In this document: piece by piece, positions 8,165 to 15,430 of the stretch
How the letters are laid out: every line of letters begins with the position of its first letter
Numbering within the stretch: position 1 is the stretch's first letter
Assembly: GCA_031425455.1 (NCBI GenBank)
Contig: JANPJJ010000016.1
Span: 1-61,386 of the forward strand
Reading direction: 5' to 3'
Length of the DNA: 61,386 nt
Origin: Sandaracinobacteroides sp031425455
Lineage (GTDB): Bacteria; Pseudomonadota; Alphaproteobacteria; Sphingomonadales; Sphingomonadaceae
The notes under the pieces: model-generated
The model's input: only the letters and a program-made list of their open reading frames with translations
Databases searched by the model: none
Told to the model about the DNA's origin: nothing
Position numbers and translations under genes: made by a program

Positions 8165-9376
8165 ATGGATGCCGCTGCCACCCTCTCCGCCTGCCAGAAG
8201 ATGGCTTATGAGCGCGAACGCACCGGCCCCCCCGAGGGCTTCCCCAAGCTTGCCCCAATTCCCGGCCGACGCTATGTCGATCCCGAGTTCCTCGGGTTGG
8301 AGCGCACCCGCATGTGGCAGCGCGCCTGGCTCTATGCCGGCCACGCCGACCAGCTTCCCGAGCCCGGAAGCTGGTTCCTGACCCGGAGCACCGGCGCCCC
8401 GATCCTGGTGGTGCGCGATCTCGGCGGCACGATCCGGGCCTTCTACAACACCTGCCAGCATCGCGGCGGCCCGCTGGTGAAGGAAGAGGCCGGCAGCGCG
8501 CGCGGCTTCATCTGCGGCTATCACGGCTGGAGCTACACGCTGGACGGCCGGCTCACCGCGATCCGCGACCGGCGCGACTTCACCGATTTCGATTTCGCCT
8601 GCCATTCGCTGGCCGGGGTCCGCTGCGAGACGCTGGGCAACCTCATCTTCCTGAACGAGGATGCCGAGGCCGAGCCGCTGCTGGCGCATCTTGGCCCGAT
8701 GGCCGCCGAGCTGGAGCAGTTCGCGCTCGACACGCTGCGGCTGGTGGAGGTGCGGCGCTATCCGGTCGCCTGCAACGTGAAGGTGCTGCTGGACGCCTTC
8801 CTGGAGGTTTATCACCTGAAGTCGATCCATGTGGATACGGTGGACCGGTTCCTGGACCATCGTGGCATGTTCATCACGCTGTGGCCGAACGGGCACAGCC
8901 GGATGGTCACGCCGAACCGCCGGCCGGAGTGGCAGGACCCGGGCACGCGCGGGATGCCGAAGATTGCGACCGTCACCGAGATTCCGGCGCAGAACAATGT
9001 CAGCTATCATATCTTCCCCAATTTCGTGATGCCGCCATCGGATACCGGCATCCCGCTGCTGCAGTTCTGGCCGACTTCGGACCGGACCTGCGAGGTGGTG
9101 TCGAGCTGGGTCGCGCCCGACTATGATGCGGCGAACCCGCACCCGCTGTGGGCGGCGCGCACCGCCAACTGGGAGCGCATCCTCTACGAAGACCTCCAGT
9201 TCGCGCCGCAGATCCAGGAATCGGTCCAGACCCGCGGGTTCAAGGGCATGCCGCTGAACTATCAGGAGCGTCGAATCTATCACTGGCATGAGGAGCTCGA
9301 CCGGCGGATCGGTGCCAATAGCGTTCCGGCCGACCTTCGCGTGGAGCCGCTGCTGGACGCCTGGGTGGAGCGCTGA
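8165..9376 (+). CDS. Rieske [2Fe-2S] aromatic ring-hydroxylating oxygenase, alpha subunit
   Basis: 403-residue second Rieske oxygenase of the cluster. With the ATG at 8165 the cluster motif is C97-x-H99-x17-C117-x2-H120 (CQH...CGYH), the same numbering as the first oxygenase, which supports the start; the in-frame ATG at 8093 would add 24 non-conserved residues. The iron-site motif is EVYHLKSIH. It has no partner beta subunit. It opens a five-gene plus-strand run (oxygenase, acyl-CoA dehydrogenase, Rieske ferredoxin, flavoprotein, MaoC) with gaps of 13 bases or less, so its ferredoxin and perhaps reductase are probably encoded with it. Substrate unknown. Confidence 0.92.
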   Translation: MDAAATLSACQKMAYERERTGPPEGFPKLAPIPGRRYVDPEFLGLERTRMWQRAWLYAGHADQLPEPGSWFLTRSTGAPILVVRDLGGTIRAFYNTCQHRGGPLVKEEAGSARGFICGYHGWSYTLDGRLTAIRDRRDFTDFDFACHSLAGVRCETLGNLIFLNEDAEAEPLLAHLGPMAAELEQFALDTLRLVEVRRYPVACNVKVLLDAFLEVYHLKSIHVDTVDRFLDHRGMFITLWPNGHSRMVTPNRRPEWQDPGTRGMPKIATVTEIPAQNNVSYHIFPNFVMPPSDTGIPLLQFWPTSDRTCEVVSSWVAPDYDAANPHPLWAARTANWERILYEDLQFAPQIQESVQTRGFKGMPLNYQERRIYHWHEELDRRIGANSVPADLRVEPLLDAWVER

Positions 9377-9389
9377 CCTTGGAGACTTC

Positions 9390-10550
9390 ATGGACCTGAG
9401 ACTGAACGCCGACCAGCTCGAGCTGCAGGCCGCCGCACGCGCCTTCGCGCAAGGCGAGCTGAAGCCGATCGCCGAGCAGCTGGAGCGGGACAATGCGCCG
9501 CCGAGCCATGCGCTGGTGAAACGCTATGCCGACATGGGGTTCCTGGGGATCAACGTGCCGGCGTCGCTGGGCGGGCTGGGGCTGGGTAATCTGGAAGCGC
9601 TGGTGGTGCTGGAGGAGTTCGCAAAGATTTCCTCGGCGGTGGCATTCCCGATCTTCGAATCGTCGGTGGGGCCGGTGCGCGCCATCGAGCATTTTGCACC
9701 GCGTGCGCTCGCCGAACGCATCGTGCCTGCCGTCTGCCGGGGCGACATGATCGTCGCGGTTGCCATGTCGGAGCCGGACGCCGGAAGTGCGCTGACCGAT
9801 TTGAAGACGCGGGGACGTATCGAGGGCGACACGGTCGTGCTGGACGGCAGCAAGCGCTGGTGCTCGGGCGCGGGGCATTCCGACGCCTATCTGGTCTATT
9901 GCCGCCTGTCCGAAGCGCCCGGCGCCAAGGGAATCGGCGCGGTGCTGGTGGAAAAAGACGCGCCCGGCCTCGGCTTTGGCCCCAACGAGGAGCTGATGGG
10001 GTTCCGCGGCGTCCCCTCGGCCGACATCCATTTCGATGGCTGCACCGTGCCGGCCGGCAACATCGTGGTGCCTGCCGGCGGGTTCAAGCAGCTGATGGAG
10101 GCGTTCGATCTGGAGCGCTGCGGCAACGCGACGATGGCGCTGGGCCAGGCTTCGGGCGCGCTGGAGGATGTGCTCGCCTATGTGCAGGAGCGGCGCCAGT
10201 TCGGAAAGGCGATCGCCGAGTTCCAGGCGGTGCAGCTGAAGCTCGCCGAGATGCACATGAAGGTGGAGGCGGCGAGGCTGCTGATCTGGCGCGCCGCCGC
10301 CAACGCCGAAGACGGGCTGCCCTCGGTGCTGGACAGCTCGACCGGCAAATGCTTCGCCAACATGATCGCCCGCGAAGTGACCGGCGACGCCATGCAGCTG
10401 ATGGGGGCCTATGGCTATTCCCGGGCCTTTCCGATGGAGCGGCGGCTGCGCGACAGCTGGGGCTGGGGCATCGCCGGGGGCGCCATCGACATCCAGAAGG
10501 TGAACATCGCCGGCGCCATGATGGGCCGGCGCTTCGACCAGCGGCGCTGA
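9390..10550 (+). CDS. Acyl-CoA dehydrogenase
   Basis: 386-residue FAD-dependent acyl-CoA dehydrogenase introducing an alpha,beta double bond into a CoA thioester. Family signatures are AMSEPDAGSALTD in the middle domain, ERRQFGKAIAEFQ, and GAYGYSRAFPMERRLRD near the end. In MCAD-type enzymes the catalytic Glu sits in YEGT; here that position reads IAGG. A Glu is present at the alternative isovaleryl/long-chain position, E242 in AFDLERCG. Start ATG 9390 follows GGAG (9381-9384). The gene is 13 bases after the oxygenase, and its TGA overlaps the ferredoxin ATG (TGATG). It implies a CoA-activated acid intermediate, though no CoA ligase is in the window. Confidence 0.92.
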   Translation: MDLRLNADQLELQAAARAFAQGELKPIAEQLERDNAPPSHALVKRYADMGFLGINVPASLGGLGLGNLEALVVLEEFAKISSAVAFPIFESSVGPVRAIEHFAPRALAERIVPAVCRGDMIVAVAMSEPDAGSALTDLKTRGRIEGDTVVLDGSKRWCSGAGHSDAYLVYCRLSEAPGAKGIGAVLVEKDAPGLGFGPNEELMGFRGVPSADIHFDGCTVPAGNIVVPAGGFKQLMEAFDLERCGNATMALGQASGALEDVLAYVQERRQFGKAIAEFQAVQLKLAEMHMKVEAARLLIWRAAANAEDGLPSVLDSSTGKCFANMIAREVTGDAMQLMGAYGYSRAFPMERRLRDSWGWGIAGGAIDIQKVNIAGAMMGRRFDQRR

Positions 10551-10858
10551 TGGCGCGGCTGCGGCTGGCTGCGCTGGACGCGCTGCCCGAGAGCGGCAGC
10601 GCCGCGTTCGAGGTGGACGGACGCTCGGTGCTGCTTTGCCGCAGCTCGGCCGGGCTGTTCGCGGTGGAGAATATGTGCAGCCATGCGATGTCGCCCCTTG
10701 CCGGCGGCAAAGTGCGGGGCCCGCATATCTTTTGCCCGCTGCACGGCGTGCGCTTTGACCTGCGCACCGGGGCGCCGTCGGGCGAGCTGACGAAGACGCC
10801 GATCGCGACCTATCCCGTCTCGGTCGAGGATGGCGACGTGCTCGTGGACCTGCCCTGA
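10550..10858 (+). CDS. Rieske-type [2Fe-2S] ferredoxin
   Basis: 102-residue stand-alone Rieske ferredoxin with C43-x-H45-x16-C62-x2-H65 (CSH...CPLH). This is the size and layout of the electron-transfer component of multicomponent ring-hydroxylating oxygenases. Its ATG overlaps the stop of the acyl-CoA dehydrogenase and its stop overlaps the ATG of the flavoprotein, so stoichiometric expression is likely. It is the natural electron donor for the oxygenase at 8165 and possibly also for that at 2595. Confidence 0.92.
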   Translation: MARLRLAALDALPESGSAAFEVDGRSVLLCRSSAGLFAVENMCSHAMSPLAGGKVRGPHIFCPLHGVRFDLRTGAPSGELTKTPIATYPVSVEDGDVLVDLP

Positions 10859-11496
10859 TGGCCCGAGCCCTGAGTGCACGACGGCTGCTCCACATCGAGG
10901 CGAGCCCGCGGCGCGAGCGGTCTCGATCCTCGGCGGTCGCCGCGGACCTGATCGCCGGGTTGGGCGATATCGAAGTTGAGCGGCTGGCCCTGTTCGAAGC
11001 CGACCTGCCGCCGTTCGACGGCGCCGCGATCGAGGCGCGCTATGCGCTGATCGGCGGCGAAAGCGTGCCGCCCGGCGCCCAAGCCTCGTGGCGCCGGGTG
11101 GAGGCGGCCATTGCGCATTTCCTGTCGTTCGACCTGTGGCTGTTCAGTGTGCCGATGTGGAACTTCGGAATCCCCTGGCGGCTGAAACAGTATGTCGACC
11201 TGATCACCCAGCCGGGGCTGGCCTTCGCGGTCGGTCCGGACGGGCAGGTAGAGGGCAAGGCGCACGGCACCGCGATCCTGGTTGCGGCAGGCGCGCTCGA
11301 CACCCGGCCGGACGGCGCGCTCGCGGGCCTCGACTTCCAGGTCGCCTATCTCTCCGCCTGGCTTGGCTTCATCGGCGTTTCCGATGTGCGCACCGTGCGC
11401 GTCCAGCCGACCTATGGCAGCGAGGCCGAGGTGGAGGGCGCGATGGCGCGCGCCCGCGCGGAGGCAAGGGCGGTCGCCGCCGCGCTGCGCGCATGA
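10858..11496 (+). CDS. FMN-dependent NADH:quinone oxidoreductase / azoreductase-like flavoprotein
   Basis: 212-residue flavodoxin-fold protein of the AzoR/NQO type. The N-terminal loop is IEASPRRERSRS (FMN phosphate), and the typical family motif is PMWNFGIPWRLKQYVDLI. Such enzymes transfer two electrons from NAD(P)H through FMN to quinones or azo compounds. Its ATG overlaps the stop of the ferredoxin (TGATG) and its TGA overlaps the MaoC ATG (ATGA). The context allows two readings: reduction of a quinone formed from a hydroxylated ring, or service as the reductase for the ferredoxin. The second would be unusual for this family. No classical ferredoxin reductase is in the window. Confidence 0.88.
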   Translation: MARALSARRLLHIEASPRRERSRSSAVAADLIAGLGDIEVERLALFEADLPPFDGAAIEARYALIGGESVPPGAQASWRRVEAAIAHFLSFDLWLFSVPMWNFGIPWRLKQYVDLITQPGLAFAVGPDGQVEGKAHGTAILVAAGALDTRPDGALAGLDFQVAYLSAWLGFIGVSDVRTVRVQPTYGSEAEVEGAMARARAEARAVAAALRA

Positions 11497-11978
11497 TCCG
11501 CCCGCCGCGCAAGTTCGAGGACCTGAGCATCGGGGAAAGGCGAAAATCCTCCGAGCGGACGGTGACGCGCGACGAGATCGTCGACTTCGCCCGGCGCTAT
11601 GATCCGCAATGGTTCCATACCGACCCGGAAGCCGCAGTTGAGTCGGTGTTCGGGGAAGTCGTCGCGAGCGGCATCCATGTGCTGGCGCTGTGGCGCCAGC
11701 TGGACCATGAAATGAACGGCGATATCGACTTCGTGTGCGGGATCGGCTTCGACGAGCTGCGGCTGACGGCGGCGCTGAGGCCCGATGACACCATCCACGC
11801 AGTGTCGGAAGTGCTGGAGCTGACCCCCTCGCGGACCCGAGCGGACCGGGGCACCGCCATTACCCGCTATGCGGTGGTGAACCAGCACGCTGCGGAAATC
11901 GTGCATTTCCGCAGCATCAATCTGGTGCACCGGCGGAACAGCCGAAGCCTCACGCCGCAGGCGACGACGGCGCGATGA
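11493..11978 (+). CDS. MaoC-like (R)-hydratase / hotdog-fold dehydratase
   Basis: 161-residue hotdog-fold protein. The hydratase signature FARRYDPQWFHTDP (Asp and His of the catalytic pair) and GEVVASGIH after it match MaoC-type enoyl-CoA hydratases. It would hydrate the enoyl-CoA made by the acyl-CoA dehydrogenase three genes upstream, consistent with a beta-oxidation-like sequence. It is last in the 8165-11978 run and overlaps the previous gene by ATGA. Its 3' end overlaps the convergent DMT transporter by 29 bases. Confidence 0.87.
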   Translation: MIRPPRKFEDLSIGERRKSSERTVTRDEIVDFARRYDPQWFHTDPEAAVESVFGEVVASGIHVLALWRQLDHEMNGDIDFVCGIGFDELRLTAALRPDDTIHAVSEVLELTPSRTRADRGTAITRYAVVNQHAAEIVHFRSINLVHRRNSRSLTPQATTAR

Positions 11979-12837
11979 TCGCGGCACGCCGCGCCTGCCA
12001 GATGCACGCGCCGGCGATGATCACTGCACCCGCCCAGGTCCGCCACGACACCGCCTCGTCGAAGAAGATCCAGCCGAACAGAGCCGCCCAGAACAGCGCG
12101 GTATATTCGAACGGTGCCAGCGTCTGCGCCTCGGCCCGGGCATAGGCGCGGGCGAGGAACTGCAGGGCGATCGCGCCGGTGAGCCCGGCCAGCCCCACCC
12201 AGGCCCAGTCGATCCCGCGGGGCAGGATTTCGTCGCTTGGCACCACCACCAGCAGGAACGGCAGCAGGATCAGCATCGGGATGGTCGCACCCAGCAGGCT
12301 GACCAGCGCCGGGCCGTCCTTCGCGGCGCGCGAGCGCATGATGATGACGCCGAGCGCATAGGTGACTGCCGAGCCCAGCACCGCGCCCACGCCCAGCAGA
12401 TAGCCGGGCCGTCCGAAATCGGGATTGAACCCGACCGCCACCAGCACGCCGACGAACCCGATGCCGCCCGCCGCCACGCTGCCGGGCTGCATGCGCTCCT
12501 TCAGCAGCAGGCTTGCCATCGGGGGCACCAGGAGCGGTGCGATGAAGGCGATGGTGACTGCCTCTGCCAGCGGCAGCTGGCCCAGCGACCAGAAGAACAG
12601 GAAGGCCGACCCCGCGATGATGACGCCGCGCAGCAGGTGCGCCGGCAGCATCTCGCGTGTGATCGCCGGGCGGCCGGCCTGCACCCAGAAGCCCAGCGTG
12701 AAGACCACCGCAATCGCGTAGCGCCAGAAGGTCGCCATCAGCGCCGGGTTGGTCAGCACCAGCTGCTTCATCACGGCGTCCATCGCGCAGAACAGCGCCA
12801 TGCCGATCAGGTAGAGGAGTATGGGGCCGGGTTGCAT
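11950..12837 (-). CDS. DMT-superfamily (EamA) transporter
   Basis: 295-residue inner-membrane protein with ten predicted hydrophobic helices in two EamA repeats, typical of drug/metabolite exporters. The first repeat begins MQPGPILLYLIGMALF and the second includes ALGVIIMRSRAAKDGP. The start is ATG 12837, because the upstream in-frame region is charged and not membrane-like; no strong ribosome site is visible. It converges on and overlaps the MaoC gene, which places it at the edge of the catabolic island. Export of a pathway product or a toxic intermediate is possible but not shown. Confidence 0.85.
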   Translation of the reverse strand: MQPGPILLYLIGMALFCAMDAVMKQLVLTNPALMATFWRYAIAVVFTLGFWVQAGRPAITREMLPAHLLRGVIIAGSAFLFFWSLGQLPLAEAVTIAFIAPLLVPPMASLLLKERMQPGSVAAGGIGFVGVLVAVGFNPDFGRPGYLLGVGAVLGSAVTYALGVIIMRSRAAKDGPALVSLLGATIPMLILLPFLLVVVPSDEILPRGIDWAWVGLAGLTGAIALQFLARAYARAEAQTLAPFEYTALFWAALFGWIFFDEAVSWRTWAGAVIIAGACIWQARRAAIIAPSSPAA

Positions 12838-12968
12838 TCGACGGCGATGGCGGCCGCCCGCGGTGATTGCAACTGTTCGCCGACGAGGGCATGAGGCTGC
12901 GGCATGACGCTGCGGCATGAGGCTGCCGAAATTGCCGCCGCCCGCGCGGCACAAGGAGAAGGGGTGCT

Positions 12969-13568
12969 ATGATGGCGAAACTGCTTGGAAATCTGAACTA
13001 TGCGCTGCTGCTCGGCGTCGCGCTGCTGCTGGTGGTGGCCTTCGGCTTCCACGGCGCAATCTTTGCGGACCCGGCGTCGCACCTGCAGTTCGCCAACGGC
13101 TTTTTCCGTTTCCTGCATGTGCTGTGCGGAATCATGTGGATCGGCCTGCTCTATTATTTCAATTTCGTGCAGATCCCGACGATGCCCAAGGTGCCGGCCG
13201 AGCTGAAGCCCGGCGTGTCGAAATATATCGCGCCGGCCGCGCTGTTCTGGTTCCGCTGGGCGGCCGCCTTCACGGTGCTGACCGGGCTGATCGTGGCCAT
13301 GCTGTCGGGTTACATGATCGAGGCGCTGACGCTGCAATCGCCCTACCGGCTGATCGGGCTGGGCATGTGGCTCGCGCTGATCATGGCGTTCAACGTGTGG
13401 TTCATCATCTGGCCCAACCAGAAGAAGGCGCTGGGCATCGTGGACGCCGACGCCGACACCAAGGCGAAGGCGGCTACCACGGCGATGATCTTCAGCCGCA
13501 CCAACACCGTGCTCAGCCTGCCGATGCTGTATACGATGGTGACGCAGGGCTGGCTCGGCGGAGCTTGA
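12969..13568 (+). CDS. PuuD-like (urate hydroxylase N-terminal domain) membrane protein
   Basis: 199-residue integral membrane protein with about five hydrophobic helices. The stretch FFRFLHVLCGIMWIGLLYYF matches the membrane domain of PuuD-type urate hydroxylases. True PuuD proteins are about twice as long and carry a C-terminal cytochrome c domain, which is absent here. AAGGAG (12953-12958) precedes tandem ATGs at 12969 and 12972. No other purine-catabolism gene is in the window, so urate oxidation is doubtful; a general membrane role is equally possible. Confidence 0.75.
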   Translation: MMAKLLGNLNYALLLGVALLLVVAFGFHGAIFADPASHLQFANGFFRFLHVLCGIMWIGLLYYFNFVQIPTMPKVPAELKPGVSKYIAPAALFWFRWAAAFTVLTGLIVAMLSGYMIEALTLQSPYRLIGLGMWLALIMAFNVWFIIWPNQKKALGIVDADADTKAKAATTAMIFSRTNTVLSLPMLYTMVTQGWLGGA

Positions 13569-13586
13569 GCTAGGGATCCCCACCCT

Positions 13587-13664
13587 GTCATCCCAGCTTA
13601 GGCCGGGATCTCCCCGCTTGCGCAGGCGCAGAGGTGGCAGATGCCAGCCTAGGCTGGCATGACA
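13587..13664. repeat. pair of REP-like palindromes
   Basis: Two hairpins lie between convergent genes. TGTCATCCCAGC (13587-13597 region) is followed by GCCGGGATC, and ATGCCAGCCTAGGCTGGCAT (13641-13660) is a perfect 20-bp palindrome followed by GACA. They share cores with the elements at 3961-3988 and 58055-58090 and may terminate transcription from both sides. Confidence 0.65.
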
Positions 13665-13694
13665 TGTCCTCAATTTACGCTAACATCCACCAGT

Positions 13695-13886
13695 TCAGCC
13701 CTCCGGCGCACCCAAACGGGCGCGGATCTGGCCGATTTCCACGAAGGTTTCCAGCCGGATCAGGCGCTTTTCATGATCGAGCAGGAGGTCTGCCTGCTGC
13801 CGGAGCTGCGCCGCGACCCGGTCGACGTCGCCCCGAAGCTCGACCACGGACTTCACTGCATCGAGCAACCGATCGAGCGTGCTCAT
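13695..13886 (-). CDS. small coiled-coil hypothetical protein
   Basis: 63-residue protein beginning MSTLDRLLDAVKSVV, almost entirely helical, with heptad-spaced Leu/Val and many charged residues: a probable coiled coil. It has no signal peptide or membrane segment and I do not recognise a named family. It begins 22 bases after the stop of the ribbon-helix-helix gene on the same strand, suggesting a two-gene unit. A larger upstream frame exists, but it overlaps that gene and is Arg-rich shadow sequence. Confidence 0.55.
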   Translation of the reverse strand: MSTLDRLLDAVKSVVELRGDVDRVAAQLRQQADLLLDHEKRLIRLETFVEIGQIRARLGAPEG

Positions 13887-13908
13887 CTGCCGCTGCTCGA
13901 CGCTGCGC

Positions 13909-14211
13909 TCAACGGGCGGCGCGCAGGGCCGCGATCTCGGCCAGGCGCCCTTCCGCATGCGCCACCGCATCGCCGAGCGCGGCCCGCATCGCCTGCGCAT
14001 GGGCCTCCAGCTCGGCGGCCATCGCCTCGATCTCCAGCGCGCCGGGCTCGTAGCCGGCAGCCGCCCGGCGGACCAGTTCCGACGGCGTGATGTCGAGCGC
14101 GCGGGCGCGGGTTTCGATCGCCCGCTTGTCGTCCGGCGACATCATCACCACCATTCGGGATGTCATGGGCGCGGGCGACGGGCGTCGCAGCGTTGCGATG
14201 TTCATGTCCAT
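13909..14211 (-). CDS. ribbon-helix-helix-like small DNA-binding protein
   Basis: 100 residues from ATG 14211 (later starts at 14205 and 14166 are possible; none has a clear ribosome site). The section TSRMVVMMSPDDKRAIETRA followed by LDITPSELVRRAAAGY has the strand-helix-turn-helix pattern of Arc/CopG-type ribbon-helix-helix proteins. A long Ala/Glu-rich helix follows. The start codon lies inside a perfect inverted repeat (14203-14217) that could be an autoregulatory operator. It is 31 bases downstream of the thiolase stop and 22 bases upstream of a coiled-coil gene. Confidence 0.62.
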   Translation of the reverse strand: MDMNIATLRRPSPAPMTSRMVVMMSPDDKRAIETRARALDITPSELVRRAAAGYEPGALEIEAMAAELEAHAQAMRAALGDAVAHAEGRLAEIAALRAAR

Positions 14212-14217
14212 GACATG
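14203..14217. promoter_or_regulatory. inverted repeat over the ribbon-helix-helix gene start
   Basis: CATGTC-CAT-GACATG is a perfect 6-bp dyad with a 3-base centre that is itself the reverse complement of the ATG start (14209-14211). Ribbon-helix-helix repressors commonly bind short palindromes at their own promoter; assignment here is inference. Confidence 0.35.
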
Positions 14218-14242
14218 CACATAATCTATGGTCGTCGACCCG

Positions 14243-15430
14243 TCAATGCACCTCGATCGCCATCGCCGTCGCTTCGCCGCCGCCGATGCAGAGCGACGCG
14301 ACACCCCGGCCGCCGCCGCGCGCCCGAAGCGCGTGGATCAGCGTGACCAGAATACGCGCCCCCGACGCGCCGATCGGGTGCCCCAGCGCCGTCGCCCCCC
14401 CGTTTACGTTCAGCTTCGCGTGCGGGATGCCGAGTTCCTGCATCGCCGCCATCGCGACCACCGCGAACGCCTCGTTCACTTCGAACAAGTCGGTCCCCTC
14501 CACGGCCCAGCCCAGCTTCCCCAGCAGCTTCTGCATCGCCGGGACCGGCGCGGTCGAAAACCAGGCGGGGGCCTGGGCGTGGACGCTGTGGCCGCGGATC
14601 GTCGCCAGCGGCGACAACCCCCGCGTCTCCGCCGTTTCGCGCCGCATCAGCACCAGCGCGGCCGCCCCGTCCGAAATGGAGCTGGCGTTGGCAGCCGTCA
14701 CGGTGCCGTCGGCGGCGAATGCAGGTTTCAGGTTCGGGATCTTGTCGGGCCGGGCCTTGCCGGGCTGCTCGTCGGTGGCGATGTCGCCGGCTTTGGTTGC
14801 CACGCCCACGATCTCGGCGGCGAACCCGCCCGAGGCGATGGCGGCATTCGCGCGGGACAGCGAGGCAAGCGCATAATCGTCCTGCGCGGCACGGCTGAAC
14901 TGGTATTTCCGCGCGCAGTCCTCGGCGAAACTGCCCATCGCCCGGCCCGGTTCATAGGCATCTTCCAGCCCGTCCAGGAACATATGGTCGATAACGCGGC
15001 CATGCCCCATCCGATAGCCGCCGCGCGCCTTTGGCAGCAGATAGGGCGCATTGGTCATGCTCTCCATCCCGCCAGCCGCGACGATGTCGGCGCTGCCCGC
15101 CTTCAACGCGTCGTGCGCGTCCATCACCGCCTTCATTCCCGAGCCGCACATCTTGTTCAGCGTGACGCAGGCGGTGCCCAGGTCGAGCCCCGCCTTCAGG
15201 GCCGCCTGCCGCGCCGGGGCCTGGCCCTGCCCCGCCGGAAGCACGCAGCCCATCACCACCTGTTCCACGTCGGCCGCGCCCAGCGCAGCATCGCCGACGG
15301 CAGCCCGAAGCGCGGCGGCACCCAGTTCCGGGGCGGTCACGTCGCGGAAATCGCCCTGGAACCCGCCCATCGCGGTGCGGCGGGCGCCGACGATGACGAT
15401 ATCGGACGGGGCAGCAGACATCGCGTTCAT
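14243..15430 (-). CDS. acetyl-CoA C-acetyltransferase (thiolase)
   Basis: 395-residue thiolase cleaving 3-ketoacyl-CoA to acetyl-CoA, or condensing two acetyl-CoA. The complete catalytic set is visible: C95 in LNKMCGSGMK, H351 in GGATALGHPIG, C381 in CIGGG. Start ATG 15430 overlaps the TGA of the upstream lipoprotein gene (ATGA), so the two are translationally coupled, an unexpected pairing. It could finish the beta-oxidation begun by the acyl-CoA dehydrogenase and MaoC genes at 9.4-12.0 kb, but it lies on the other strand and may equally serve general fatty-acid or polyhydroxyalkanoate metabolism. Confidence 0.93.
   Translation of the reverse strand: MNAMSAAPSDIVIVGARRTAMGGFQGDFRDVTAPELGAAALRAAVGDAALGAADVEQVVMGCVLPAGQGQAPARQAALKAGLDLGTACVTLNKMCGSGMKAVMDAHDALKAGSADIVAAGGMESMTNAPYLLPKARGGYRMGHGRVIDHMFLDGLEDAYEPGRAMGSFAEDCARKYQFSRAAQDDYALASLSRANAAIASGGFAAEIVGVATKAGDIATDEQPGKARPDKIPNLKPAFAADGTVTAANASSISDGAAALVLMRRETAETRGLSPLATIRGHSVHAQAPAWFSTAPVPAMQKLLGKLGWAVEGTDLFEVNEAFAVVAMAAMQELGIPHAKLNVNGGATALGHPIGASGARILVTLIHALRARGGGRGVASLCIGGGEATAMAIEVH

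Noticed and set aside
1..11978. Assignment of the catabolic island to steroid or bile-acid degradation
   Set aside because: SDR, acyl-CoA dehydrogenase and MaoC genes would fit, but there is no KstD, HsaC, KshA-type signature or steroid thiolase that I can identify, so the substrate is left open.
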